Assembly (NCBI GenBank): GCA_017549085.1 | Contig: JAFYVO010000282.1 | Span: 1-6,146, forward strand | DNA length: 6,146 nt | Direction of reading: 5' to 3' | Origin: Thermoguttaceae bacterium | GTDB taxonomy: Bacteria > Planctomycetota > Planctomycetia > Pirellulales > Thermoguttaceae | In this document: piece after piece, positions 1-5,688 of the stretch | How positions within the stretch are numbered: the stretch's first letter is position 1 | Layout: every line of letters begins with the position of its first letter | Notes under the pieces: generated by a model | What the model saw: only the letters and a program-made list of their open reading frames with translations | Told to the model about the DNA's origin: nothing | Databases searched by the model: none | Program-made: the position numbers and the translations under genes

Positions 1-70
1 AATTTTAACGAAGCCGGCGACAAACTGGGCGATTAGCGGCGATTACATAAAATATCGGCGACGCGAACGA
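1..70 (+). repeat. Direct repeat copy A (partner at 349-418)
   Basis: This 70-bp segment aligns without gaps to 349-418, with 9 mismatches by eye (about 87% identity). Both copies start AATTTTAACGAAGCCGGC and end with AAAATATCGGCGACGCGAAC. Patchy similarity continues beyond it: GAGACG(A/C)TCGAC followed by a T-rich run at about 101-117 and 461-490, then GTCGRCTTTAACGACA at 191-206 and 553-568. The duplicated block was therefore originally about 210 bp, and its right part has diverged with small indels. The offset between copies is 348 bp. Confidence 0.75.
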
Positions 71-348
71 CTAACCGACGGCGAAAACGCTTGTGAACCG
101 GAGACGATCGACCTTTTTCGCAATGGGCGTTGCCAAGCGGCGCGGCAAAAAAGCCTCGACGCGGAAAGATGTTCAAATTAGCAAAAACATGTCGACTTTA
201 ACGACAACCAGCGGCAAAACGCGGCGACTCTAACGACGCTTTGCGGGCAAACGCGCCAACTTTAACGAGAATAGCGTTAAAATGCGCCAACTTTAACGAC
301 GGTCTGCGGCAAGCTGGGCGCTTGACTGCGATTCCAGCGAAACACGGT

Positions 349-418
349 AATTTTAACGAAGCCGGCAATAAACTGGGCGCTTGACGGAGATTGCGTAAAA
401 TATCGGCGACGCGAACAA
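349..418 (+). repeat. Direct repeat copy B (partner at 1-70)
   Basis: This is the second copy of the 70-bp segment at 1-70. Its first bases also serve as one unit of the ~31-bp TTTAACGA series, so the duplication is nested within the short-unit array. A shorter echo of its AAAATATCGGC string occurs at about 900-910, outside the main field. Nothing suggests a mobile element: there is no transposase, no terminal inverted repeat and no target-site duplication visible. Confidence 0.75.
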
Positions 419-604
419 TAAACGTTCGGCGCGAATGGAGAAGCTCCGGGCGAACATTCGGGCAAACAAGAGACGCTCGACTTTTTTTCTTTTTACGCAA
501 CGCTTGCCGACGAGCGAAGTTTGCGCAACGGCGTTTAAACTGGAAAGAATGTGTCGGCTTTAACGACAGCCTAGGACGGATTCGGTAATTGCGATAGGCG
601 GAAA

Positions 605-790
605 GCGGGCGGCGTTGGCGTTGGTTGCGAGGCGGAGTTGCGGTTGAAGGGAAAAGTTAACGAAAAGCGCGGGCGGCGTTGGCGTTTGAGGGAAAGGACG
701 GAGAGTCGCGGGGCGGGCGTTTGCGTTTGGGGCAAGGCGCGAGGCGGCAAAAAGTAATGGGCGGGCGTGAAATACGCCGCGTTGGCGTTG
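605..790. repeat. GC-rich interspersed repeat, core GGCGTTGGCGTT
   Basis: The 18-mer GCGGGCGGCGTTGGCGTT is identical at 605-622 and 669-686. Diverged relatives occur at 712-727 (GGCGGGCGTTTGCGTT) and about 778-789 (CGCGTTGGCGTT). The spacing is irregular, roughly 64, 43 and 66 bases. This family differs from the TTTAACGA units to its left. On the minus strand it reads as AACGCCAACGCCGCCCGC. Open frames across it translate into Pro, Arg and Thr-rich low-complexity text with no recognisable domain, so the region is best read as noncoding repeat DNA of unknown role. Confidence 0.6.
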
Positions 791-1116
791 AAGTTTGAGC
801 GAACGAAAATTGGCGGCGGAAAAGTAAATCTTGTTGGGGCGCGTCGGATAAACAACGAAAAATCGCCTATAGAGAATAATGACGACGCTCGGCGACGCGA
901 AAAATATCGGCAAGGTTCGCGATTGCGGTGAACGAGGTTTTGCGCGACGTCGGCAAGGGCGCGGCGGTTTGCGAAAGAACTGGAAACGCGTTCACGGGGA
1001 AAAAGTCGAGCGCGCCGAAAGCGTCGCGGGGAATAACGCGATTTCGGCAAAAAACAAAACGCTCGACGGTAAAACAAAAAACGAAGAAACGAAAACTCAA
1101 AACGCGGAAAAAAACG
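791..1116. other. Intergenic stretch, no supported gene
   Basis: This is the remainder of the gap downstream of pdxA. Open frames exist on both strands (for example a plus-strand ATG at 879), but they lack a good ribosome binding site, run into the antisense of pdxA, and encode Lys/Arg-rich sequence unlike any family I know. The last ~60 bases are A-rich on the plus strand, giving T-runs just after the pdxA stop on the minus strand. They include a loose inverted repeat (CGCGGAAAAA around 1103-1112 against TTTTTCGCG around 1130-1138) that could help end pdxA transcription. The support for a terminator is weak. Confidence 0.5.
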
Positions 1117-2205
1117 TTACGGCGTTCGCTTTTTCGCGGCGAAGAGGGCGGCGACTCGAACCGCTTCGAGCAAGCTCTCCGTCTTCGCCGTTCCGGTTCC
1201 GGCGACCTGAAACGCCGTTCCGTGCGCGACGCTCGTTCGGATAATCGGCAAACCGAGCGCGACGTTCACCGCCGCGAACATATCGAACGCCTTCATCGCA
1301 ATGTGCCCTTGGTCGTGGTAAATCGCGACGATTCCGTCGTAAAGACCGTTTTTCGCGTCTAAAAAGAGCGTGTCCGCCGGGAACGGGCCGCGAATATCGA
1401 GTCCGTCGGCGCGGGCCGCCTCGACCGCCGGACGAATGATCCGGATTTCTTCGTCGCCGAAGAGACCGCCGTCGCCGCTGTGGCAGTTCAGCGCGCAGAC
1501 GCCGAGACGCGGCTCCCGACCGAGTATCGTCTCCATAAAGCGGCGAATCAGCCCGCACTTCTCGTAAACCGATTCGAACGTTACTTGGTCGAGCGCCTTG
1601 CGCATCGACGCGTGCAAGGTAACGTGAACGACGCCCAAGCCGGTCGGCGACGCGATCGCCGGATTCGGGCCTAAATAAAGCGCCATTCCGAAGTTGGAAA
1701 CGCCGCAACGCGACGCTAAAATCTCCGTGTGCCCTGGGAATTTGTGTCCGGCGAGGTTCAGCGACTCCTTGTGCAAGGGCGCGGTAACGATTCCGGCGAC
1801 CTCGCCCGAAAGCGCGAAGTCGATAGCGCGGTTCAACGAACGGAACGCGGCGTCCCCCCCGGCGGCGCAGATTTCGCCGAATTTCACCTTAGCCGCCGAC
1901 GCGTCGCAACAGGGGAAGCAAGGAATCGTCGAGGCGCCGAAACGGGACGCGTAACCGTCCGCCGCGTCGGAAAGCGAGTCGACGGCGACGACGCGAGCGT
2001 CCGTTTTCGCGACGCCGACGGCTCGACGCATAACGTCGGGATCGCCGAAAACGATCGGACGCGACGCCGGGAGCGGAAACGCCGACTTTGCCGAATCGGC
2101 GGGCGTCGGGAAGAACGAACGCCAAGCGCCGGCGATGATTTCCGGGCCGACGCCGGCGGGGTCGCCCGCGGTTAAAGCGAGAAGCGGAGCGGTTTCGAGC
2201 GACAT
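1117..2205 (-). CDS. pdxA: 4-hydroxythreonine-4-phosphate dehydrogenase (PdxA family)
   Basis: PdxA oxidises 4-phosphohydroxy-L-threonine with NAD(P)+; the product condenses with deoxyxylulose phosphate (PdxJ) in the DXP-dependent, cytosolic route to pyridoxal 5'-phosphate. The 362-residue protein shows the family from end to end: TAGDPAGVGPE (12-22), PLHKESLNLAG (143-153), GHTE (158-161), NCHSGDGG (240-247), PADT (276-279), YHDQG (296-300) and LGLPIIRTSV (317-326). Metal ligands equivalent to E. coli His166, His211 and His266 are H198, H242 and H297. Substrate contacts equivalent to H136, K274, N283 and R292 are H159, K305, N314 and R323, all retained. It is about 30 residues longer than E. 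coli PdxA (329), with extra sequence near 33-50 and a Cys-rich CFPCC at 96-100. One deviation is AHGTA at 327-331 where DHGTA is usual. The ATG is preceded by AAGGA 8 nt upstream. A PdxA2-like 4-phospho-threonate dehydrogenase is the main alternative within the family. Confidence 0.93.
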   Translation of the reverse strand: MSLETAPLLALTAGDPAGVGPEIIAGAWRSFFPTPADSAKSAFPLPASRPIVFGDPDVMRRAVGVAKTDARVVAVDSLSDAADGYASRFGASTIPCFPCCDASAAKVKFGEICAAGGDAAFRSLNRAIDFALSGEVAGIVTAPLHKESLNLAGHKFPGHTEILASRCGVSNFGMALYLGPNPAIASPTGLGVVHVTLHASMRKALDQVTFESVYEKCGLIRRFMETILGREPRLGVCALNCHSGDGGLFGDEEIRIIRPAVEAARADGLDIRGPFPADTLFLDAKNGLYDGIVAIYHDQGHIAMKAFDMFAAVNVALGLPIIRTSVAHGTAFQVAGTGTAKTESLLEAVRVAALFAAKKRTP

Positions 2206-2213
2206 AAGCGGTT

Positions 2214-2218
2214 TCCTT
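2214..2218 (-). promoter_or_regulatory. Ribosome binding site of pdxA
   Basis: The minus strand reads AAGGA here, 8 nt before the ATG at 2205-2203. This supports the chosen pdxA start. I see no convincing -35/-10 pair in the 144-bp gap upstream, so pdxA transcription may depend on read-through from alaC or on a promoter too degenerate to recognise. Confidence 0.6.
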
Positions 2219-2252
2219 CGCGAATGCGGTTGTTTTGTGTTGCGTTTATTAG

Positions 2253-2308
2253 AAAATCAAAACGCGCCGGACGGTCGAACGGGAGCGGCGGCGCGTTTTT
2301 TGATTTTT
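2253..2308 (-). terminator. Bidirectional intrinsic terminator between alaC and pdxA
   Basis: AAAATCAAAACGCGCCG (2253-2269) faces CGGCGCGTTTTTTGATTTT (2289-2307). The GC core CGCGCCG/CGGCGCG pairs perfectly, the flanking A/T arms pair with a two-base bulge, and the loop is about 19 nt. On the minus strand the GC stem is followed by TTTTGATTTT, the form of a Rho-independent terminator for alaC. The symmetrical A/T flanks would let it work in both directions. It sits 42 bp past the alaC stop and 48 bp before the pdxA start. If efficient, it splits the two genes into separate transcription units. Confidence 0.65.
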
Positions 2309-2339
2309 GTTCGGCGTCGGAGTAAATCAAACGCCGAAC
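2309..2339 (-). repeat. Inverted repeat just downstream of alaC
   Basis: GTTCGGCGT (2309-2317) and ACGCCGAAC (2331-2339) form a perfect 9-bp stem with a 13-nt loop, starting 11 bp after the alaC stop codon. On the minus strand the stem is followed directly by AAAAATC, the paired flank of the larger terminator hairpin at 2253-2308. It may be a 3'-end stabilising hairpin. By itself it lacks the T-tract of a terminator. Confidence 0.5.
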
Positions 2340-2349
2340 GTCGGAACGG

Positions 2350-3696
2350 TTAGAAGTTCGGGAGCGCGCGCCCCATTTGGCGAATCGCTTGGCGGAGTCG
2401 GTCTTCCTTTTCAACGACGGCGAGACGCAAGTAACCTTCGCCGAGCGGGCCGAACGCCGAACCGGGGCTGACGACGACGTTCGCTTCGCTCAACAGCTTC
2501 ATCGCGAAATCGAACGTCGTGTATTTTTGCATATACTTTTCCGGAATCTTTTGCCAAACGAACATCGACGCTTTCGGACGGACGACGTCCCAACCGAGCC
2601 GCTCGAGCCCTTCGCAAAGAACGTCGCGGCGGCGTTCGTAAACTTTCGCTTGCGCGGCGACGTCGGCGTCGAGCTCCCGCATCGCGACGATCCCGGCGAT
2701 TTGGAGCGGGGTGAAGCCGCCGTAGTCGTAATAGGTTTTGATCGTCGCGAGCGCGCGGACGATTTCGGAGTTCCCCGCGCAGAAACCGATGCGCCAACCG
2801 GCCATATTGTAGCTTTTCGACATCGTCGTCATCTCGACGCCGACGTCGCGGGCGCCCGGGACGGAGAGGAAGCTCGGCGTTTCGTAGCCGTCGAAAACGA
2901 CGTCGGCGTAAGCGAGGTCGCTAAGGACCATAAAGCCGAATTTCTTCGCCAATTTGACCAAATCGACGTAAAATTCGCGCTCGACGACCGTCGCCGTCGG
3001 GTTGTGCGGGTAGTTGACGAGCATTACCTTCGGACGCGGGTAGAATCGTTCGCAAGCGAACGCGACTTCCGAAAGGAGCCGCGCCGGGTCGCGAACGTCG
3101 AGCGCGAGCGTTTCGCCCCCCGCCAACATCACCGCGTAAAGGTGCGCCGGGAAGTAAGGGGACGGAACGATCGCCAAGTCGCCTGGACCGCAAAGCGCAA
3201 GGATCGTGTGGCTTAACGCGTCTTTCGAACCGAGCGTCGCGATGATTTCCGTTTCCGGATTGAGACGGACGCCGTAATATTTGAGGTAGCGAGCGGCGAC
3301 TTCGCGGCGGAGGTTCATCGCTCCGCGGGCGGCGCCGTACCCGTGAACTTTCGGGTTGCGAATCGCTTCGGCGAGCTTTTCGATCACCAAGTCGTTCGGC
3401 GGATCGGACGGGCTCCCCATCCCGAGGTCGACGACGTCCGCTCCGGCGCGGCGCTTGGCGTATTTGAGCGCGTTCAGTTCGGCGAAGAGGTAGGGCGGGA
3501 GGCGCTTCACTCGTTCGGCGACGTTGATTTCGAACGGGCGGGGGTCGTCCGACGCGTCGTTCGTTTCGGCTTGCGCGGACAAACGAGCGGCGGACGCTTC
3601 GGCGTCGACGTCGACGGAGCGCGACGCGGCGTTCGCGGCGGTTTCGGGGGCGTTTTCTTCGTTGAACCGTTTTTTGTCTTCCCAATCGTTCGACAT
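2350..3696 (-). CDS. alaC: AlaC-type aminotransferase (glutamate-pyruvate type)
   Basis: This is a fold-type I, class I/II PLP aminotransferase, cytosolic. The closest family I recognise is E. coli AlaC (glutamate-pyruvate aminotransferase, alanine synthesis), with near-continuous resemblance from RLPPYLF (65-71) to the end. PLP and substrate residues are present: Asn in HNPTA (N232), Asp in SDLAYAD (D260) and Tyr263, the Schiff-base lysine in [13 protein letters not shown] (K294), and the carboxylate-binding Arg in GYLRLA (R424). Other shared blocks are HGYGAARG (118-125), DYGGFTPLQ (324-332) and PKASMFVW (374-381). It has 448 residues against 412 for E. coli AlaC. The surplus is an Ala/Asp/Glu-rich N-terminal tail (about 1-55) that looks disordered. 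The ATG has GAGGT four bases upstream and no internal start fits better. LL-diaminopimelate aminotransferase is a related alternative, but the [10 protein letters not shown] and [12 protein letters not shown] blocks favour AlaC. Confidence 0.9.
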   Translation of the reverse strand: MSNDWEDKKRFNEENAPETAANAASRSVDVDAEASAARLSAQAETNDASDDPRPFEINVAERVKRLPPYLFAELNALKYAKRRAGADVVDLGMGSPSDPPNDLVIEKLAEAIRNPKVHGYGAARGAMNLRREVAARYLKYYGVRLNPETEIIATLGSKDALSHTILALCGPGDLAIVPSPYFPAHLYAVMLAGGETLALDVRDPARLLSEVAFACERFYPRPKVMLVNYPHNPTATVVEREFYVDLVKLAKKFGFMVLSDLAYADVVFDGYETPSFLSVPGARDVGVEMTTMSKSYNMAGWRIGFCAGNSEIVRALATIKTYYDYGGFTPLQIAGIVAMRELDADVAAQAKVYERRRDVLCEGLERLGWDVVRPKASMFVWQKIPEKYMQKYTTFDFAMKLLSEANVVVSPGSAFGPLGEGYLRLAVVEKEDRLRQAIRQMGRALPNF

Positions 3697-3700
3697 AGCG

Positions 3701-3705
3701 ACCTC
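3701..3705 (-). promoter_or_regulatory. Ribosome binding site of alaC
   Basis: The minus strand reads GAGGT with a 4-nt spacer to the ATG at 3696-3694. This fits the right half of AGGAGGT at normal distance. It supports the long N-terminal start despite the unusual tail it adds to the protein. Confidence 0.55.
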
Positions 3706-3787
3706 GGCGGTAATTTACGGGGTTAAAACGGGCGATTTCGGCGAGCTGCGCAAACTAAAATCGTCGGCGAAACGAGCGAAACGGGGG

Positions 3788-3822
3788 AAAAAGCGACCGT
3801 CGCGGTTCGCGGGAACCGGTCG
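3788..3822 (-). terminator. Terminator-like hairpin in the alaC leader
   Basis: On the minus strand CGACC-GGTTC-CCGC-GAACC-GCGAC-GGTCG is followed by CTTTTT and then CCCCC. The inner stem GGTTC/GAACC (loop of 4) and outer stem CGACC/GGTCG stack with a 5-nt one-sided bulge, giving 10 base pairs before the T-run at 3792-3788. No gene lies upstream on this strand because the neighbour is divergent. The hairpin therefore sits in what would be the alaC 5' leader, about 92 nt before its start codon, and could act as an attenuator. I see no leader peptide and no recognised riboswitch. Confidence 0.4.
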
Positions 3823-3861
3823 GCTTGTCGAGCGTTTCGACGGAACGTTCGCCGTCTATTA

Positions 3862-3889
3862 ATAATAACGTCGTCGGCGATTTCGACAA
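3862..3889 (-). promoter_or_regulatory. Candidate sigma70-type promoter for alaC
   Basis: Minus-strand hexamers TTGTCG (-35, 3889-3884) and TATTAT (-10, 3867-3862) are separated by 16 nt, matching consensus at 4 of 6 and 5 of 6 positions. Transcription would begin near 3855 and give a leader of about 160 nt that includes the hairpin at 3788-3822. The A/T-rich -10 stands out from the surrounding GC-rich DNA. Confidence 0.4.
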
Positions 3890-3972
3890 CGGGCGCGACC
3901 GGAATTTTTGAAAGAAACTTGCGTTTTTGCCCTTTCGGGAAATTTTTGACGCGGAGAATCGTTTGCGCCGTC

Positions 3973-4001
3973 TTGCCGACGCGTCGAGGTCGGGATATAA
4001 T
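3973..4001 (+). promoter_or_regulatory. Sigma70-type promoter of the SelA-like gene
   Basis: TTGCCG (3973-3978), a 17-nt spacer and a perfect TATAAT (3996-4001) predict a start site near 4008 and a leader of about 45 nt to the GTG at 4053. This is the best promoter in the window. It rules against the in-frame ATG at 3927, which lies upstream of it. Confidence 0.65.
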
Positions 4002-4042
4002 GGAACGAACGAAAGAAAACGAACGCTTTTTTTGTGGCTAAC

Positions 4043-4047
4043 GGAGG
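4043..4047 (+). promoter_or_regulatory. Ribosome binding site deciding the SelA-like start
   Basis: GGAGG lies 5 nt before GTG (4053) and 8 nt before the next codon TTG (4056). Either non-ATG codon could be the start. The upstream ATG at 3927 has no comparable site and would add 42 residues not expected in the family. Confidence 0.65.
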
Positions 4048-4052
4048 TTGCA

Positions 4053-5447
4053 GTGTTGAAATCGACGCCCTTTTCCTTTTCGTTTTTGACCGAGATTTTA
4101 GCGTCGCCGTCGGTGAAACCTTGGGCGAGCCGTCTGCATCCGTCGGCGGTCTTGGCGGTCGTCAAGGGCGTGCTGAACGACGTGTCGCAAGAAGCGTTTT
4201 CCGCGGCGAGCGAACTGCGGCGCCCCGACTTGGCCGAGTTGATCGAAAAGATCGTCGGGCGGTTGTCGACGCTTGGCGAGGACGCGGAACCGCTCGTCGT
4301 CGACGCGCGGGGGCGGGTTTTCGCCGACGATTTCGAACGCTTGGCGCCGGAAGCGGTCGCCGACGCGGCTTGGGCGTTTGCGGAACCGCGAACGGAATTT
4401 TCCGAACGGAAGGACGCGGCGCGGGAAAAAGAAACGATCGCGCGGCTTTGTCAAGCGACCGGCGCGGAGTCGGCGGCGATCTTCCCGAATCTCGCGACCG
4501 CTCGCGTCGCCGTCTTGGAAACGTTGGCGGCGGACGCGGAACTGGTCGTCGCTCGACGCGATCTGTACGAACGCGACTCCGGCGAACGACTCGAAACGTC
4601 GCTCGACTTTTTCCCGATCAAGCGGCGCGAAGTCGGCGCCTGCAACGCCGTCGACCCGACCGATTACGCGGCGGCTTGCAACCCGAAAACGGCGCTCGTT
4701 TGGACGACCCGAGGACGTTGGACGACCGGAGGCCGCCGCGTCGACGTCGCCGAACTCGTGAAACTGCGAACGGCGGAAAAACTGAATTTCGCGATTTTGG
4801 GCGAATTCGAGTTCGCGCCGATTCTCGACCTGTCGGAGTTTTTCGACGCGGCGCTCCCGACCGTCGGCGAACGGTTGAAAAGCGGGTGCGACCTCGTCCT
4901 TTGCTCCGGCGCGCAATTGATCGGCGGCCCCTCTTGCGGGTTGGTTTTCGGTTCGCGTTCGAAAATCGACGCAATTTCGAAAACGAGAACGGCGCGAGCG
5001 GCGAAGTTGGGGCGCGGCGAAGCGGCGGCGCTCGCGAAGACGTTGGAACTTTACCGCGAACGCGACGCGGCGCTGGCGGCGATTCCGGCGTTGCGGGTTT
5101 TGTCGACGTCGGTCGCGAACTTGGAGAACCGCGCGAAACGGTTGGCGGCGCTCTTAGAAACGGCGTCTTGCGTCGCGAGCGTCCGAACGGTTCCGGGGCG
5201 TTCCCCTCTTTGCGCCAACGCGACGTTCGGTTCGTCGCCGACTTGGCTGATCGAAGCGCGACCGAAAGGGTTCGCTCCCGCCGAGCTCGCGCTCCGTTTT
5301 GAAACGGCGTCGCCGCGGCTCTTGACGCGCTGGACGCGCGACGCGCTGACGATCGACTTGAAGACCGTCGCGCCGGAGCAAGACCTCGTCGTCGCGGAAA
5401 TTTTTGAAAAAATCGTTCCGCCGGAACAACGTCCCGCGGACGCGTAA
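4053..5447 (+). CDS. SelA-like protein lacking the PLP lysine
   Basis: The 464-residue protein resembles L-seryl-tRNA(Sec) selenium transferase (SelA, 463 in E. coli) along its whole length: helical N-terminal domain (about 10-75), PLP-fold core, and C-terminal domain ending ALTIDLKTVAPEQ (431-443). Core landmarks are TGAESAAIFPN (136-146), TTRGRWTTGGR (218-228), ILDLSEF (257-263), CDLVLCSGAQLIGGP (279-293) and AALAKTLELY (325-334). In SelA the block before GGP reads SGDKLLGGP with the Schiff-base Lys (E. coli K295). Here Asp-Lys is Ala287-Gln288 (CAA at 4914-4916). The INATG...HTNLGRAPL block is reduced to VDARGRVFADDFERLAPE (83-100), the pyridine-ring Asp appears to be Glu251, and RALR is RAAK (315-318). 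Ordinary selenocysteine synthesis is therefore unlikely. The start is GTG 4053 (GGAGG, promoter upstream, family length). The intact frame and host-like codon use argue against a pseudogene. No selB, selD or selC is visible nearby. The true role is unknown. Confidence 0.85.
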   Translation: MLKSTPFSFSFLTEILASPSVKPWASRLHPSAVLAVVKGVLNDVSQEAFSAASELRRPDLAELIEKIVGRLSTLGEDAEPLVVDARGRVFADDFERLAPEAVADAAWAFAEPRTEFSERKDAAREKETIARLCQATGAESAAIFPNLATARVAVLETLAADAELVVARRDLYERDSGERLETSLDFFPIKRREVGACNAVDPTDYAAACNPKTALVWTTRGRWTTGGRRVDVAELVKLRTAEKLNFAILGEFEFAPILDLSEFFDAALPTVGERLKSGCDLVLCSGAQLIGGPSCGLVFGSRSKIDAISKTRTARAAKLGRGEAAALAKTLELYRERDAALAAIPALRVLSTSVANLENRAKRLAALLETASCVASVRTVPGRSPLCANATFGSSPTWLIEARPKGFAPAELALRFETASPRLLTRWTRDALTIDLKTVAPEQDLVVAEIFEKIVPPEQRPADA

Positions 5448-5531
5448 CGAATCGGCGAGCGACTGAGAAGGTCGCGCGTTAAATTGGGAAAAATCGAGGG
5501 AATAGGACGGCGTTGGGGGGCTAAGAATAGC

Positions 5532-5571
5532 GGGAAAACGGCGTTTTTCCCCTTTACGCGTCGGGGAAAAA
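5532..5571. repeat. Overlapping, mutually exclusive inverted repeats
   Basis: Three arms are visible: GGGAAAAC (5532-5539), GTTTTTCCCC (5543-5552) and GGGGAAAAA (5563-5571). Arm 2 can pair with arm 1 (8 bp, tight loop, one bulged T) or with arm 3 (9 bp, 10-nt loop), but not with both. The site lies about 85 bp after the SelA-like stop and 118 bp before the next start. The 1:2 hairpin might act as a weak terminator (followed by CTTT), but neither form has a proper U-tract. The rest of the 241-bp gap shows nothing clear. Confidence 0.45.
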
Positions 5572-5581
5572 AGGGTATCCT
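5553..5581 (+). promoter_or_regulatory. Weak candidate promoter for the exported protein
   Basis: TTTACG (5553-5558), 17 nt and TATCCT (5576-5581) each match consensus at 4 of 6 positions. Transcription would start near 5588, about 100 nt before the ATG at 5689. The -35 lies in the loop of the inverted repeat at 5544-5571. Chance matches of this quality are common. Confidence 0.2.
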
Positions 5582-5688
5582 AACAAACGGTCGGCGCGAG
5601 TTGACGCCCGCGCGGCTCCCGACGGTCGCGACGTAAGAACGAGGCCGCGGTTTCTGGCGAATAAGGCGATTGAGGTAAAATAGGCGAT

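Larger units (their letters stand above)
1..570. repeat. Degenerate noncoding repeat field with TTTAACGA core
   Basis: The stretch contains many diverged copies of a short unit. The core (A)CTTTAACGA(C) or a close variant appears at 1-12, 193-205, 225-237, 257-269, 288-300, 348-360 and 555-567. From 193 to 320 the copies are spaced 32, 32 and 31 bases. Each core is followed by about four variable bases and then a GCGGCAAAACGCG-like tail (GCGGGCAAACGCGC, GCGTTAAAATGCGC and GCGGCAAGCTGGGCG in later units). A degenerate unit seems to sit near 318-347. The 31-32 base period is not a multiple of three and no frame gives a believable protein, so I treat it as noncoding minisatellite-like DNA. Unit 3 contains an inverted repeat, TTTAACG (261-267) facing CGTTAAA (275-281). 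The window starts inside the field, so its left end is unknown. Its function is unknown. Confidence 0.7.

Noticed and set aside
193..360. CRISPR array
   Set aside because: The spacing is about 31 bp in total, whereas CRISPR needs repeat plus spacer of about 60-70 bp. Both halves of the unit are semi-conserved rather than identical repeat plus unique spacer, and no cas gene is present.
571..1077. A 168-codon minus-strand open frame over the GC-rich repeats
   Set aside because: Pro/Arg/Thr-rich sequence arises from the repeats themselves, and no frame is consistently kept between repeat copies.
879..1244. Plus-strand frame starting at ATG 879
   Set aside because: Its second half is antisense to pdxA, its first half is Lys/Arg-rich and unrecognisable, and the start lacks a good ribosome binding site.
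2377..3216. A 279-codon plus-strand frame opposite alaC
   Set aside because: It is antisense to a clearly conserved aminotransferase, Arg/Asp/Val-rich, with no recognisable family or ribosome binding site.
3794..3822. tRNA fragment or T-loop, because of GGTTCGCGGGAACC
   Set aside because: No acceptor, D or anticodon arms can be drawn around it. It is better explained as a simple hairpin.
3927..4052. In-frame ATG at 3927 as the start of the SelA-like gene
   Set aside because: It lies upstream of the TATAAT promoter at 3996-4001, has no matching ribosome binding site, and would add 42 residues beyond the normal SelA length. GTG 4053 fits all three criteria.
4034..5302. A 422-codon open frame overlapping the SelA-like gene in another frame
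   Set aside because: Its translation is Arg/Gly-rich low-complexity text with no domain. It is a by-product of the NCG codon bias of the real gene.
4053..5447. Ordinary selA annotation (selenocysteine synthase)
   Set aside because: The PLP-binding lysine and several other active-site motifs are absent, and no other selenocysteine genes are nearby. Naming it selA would mislead.
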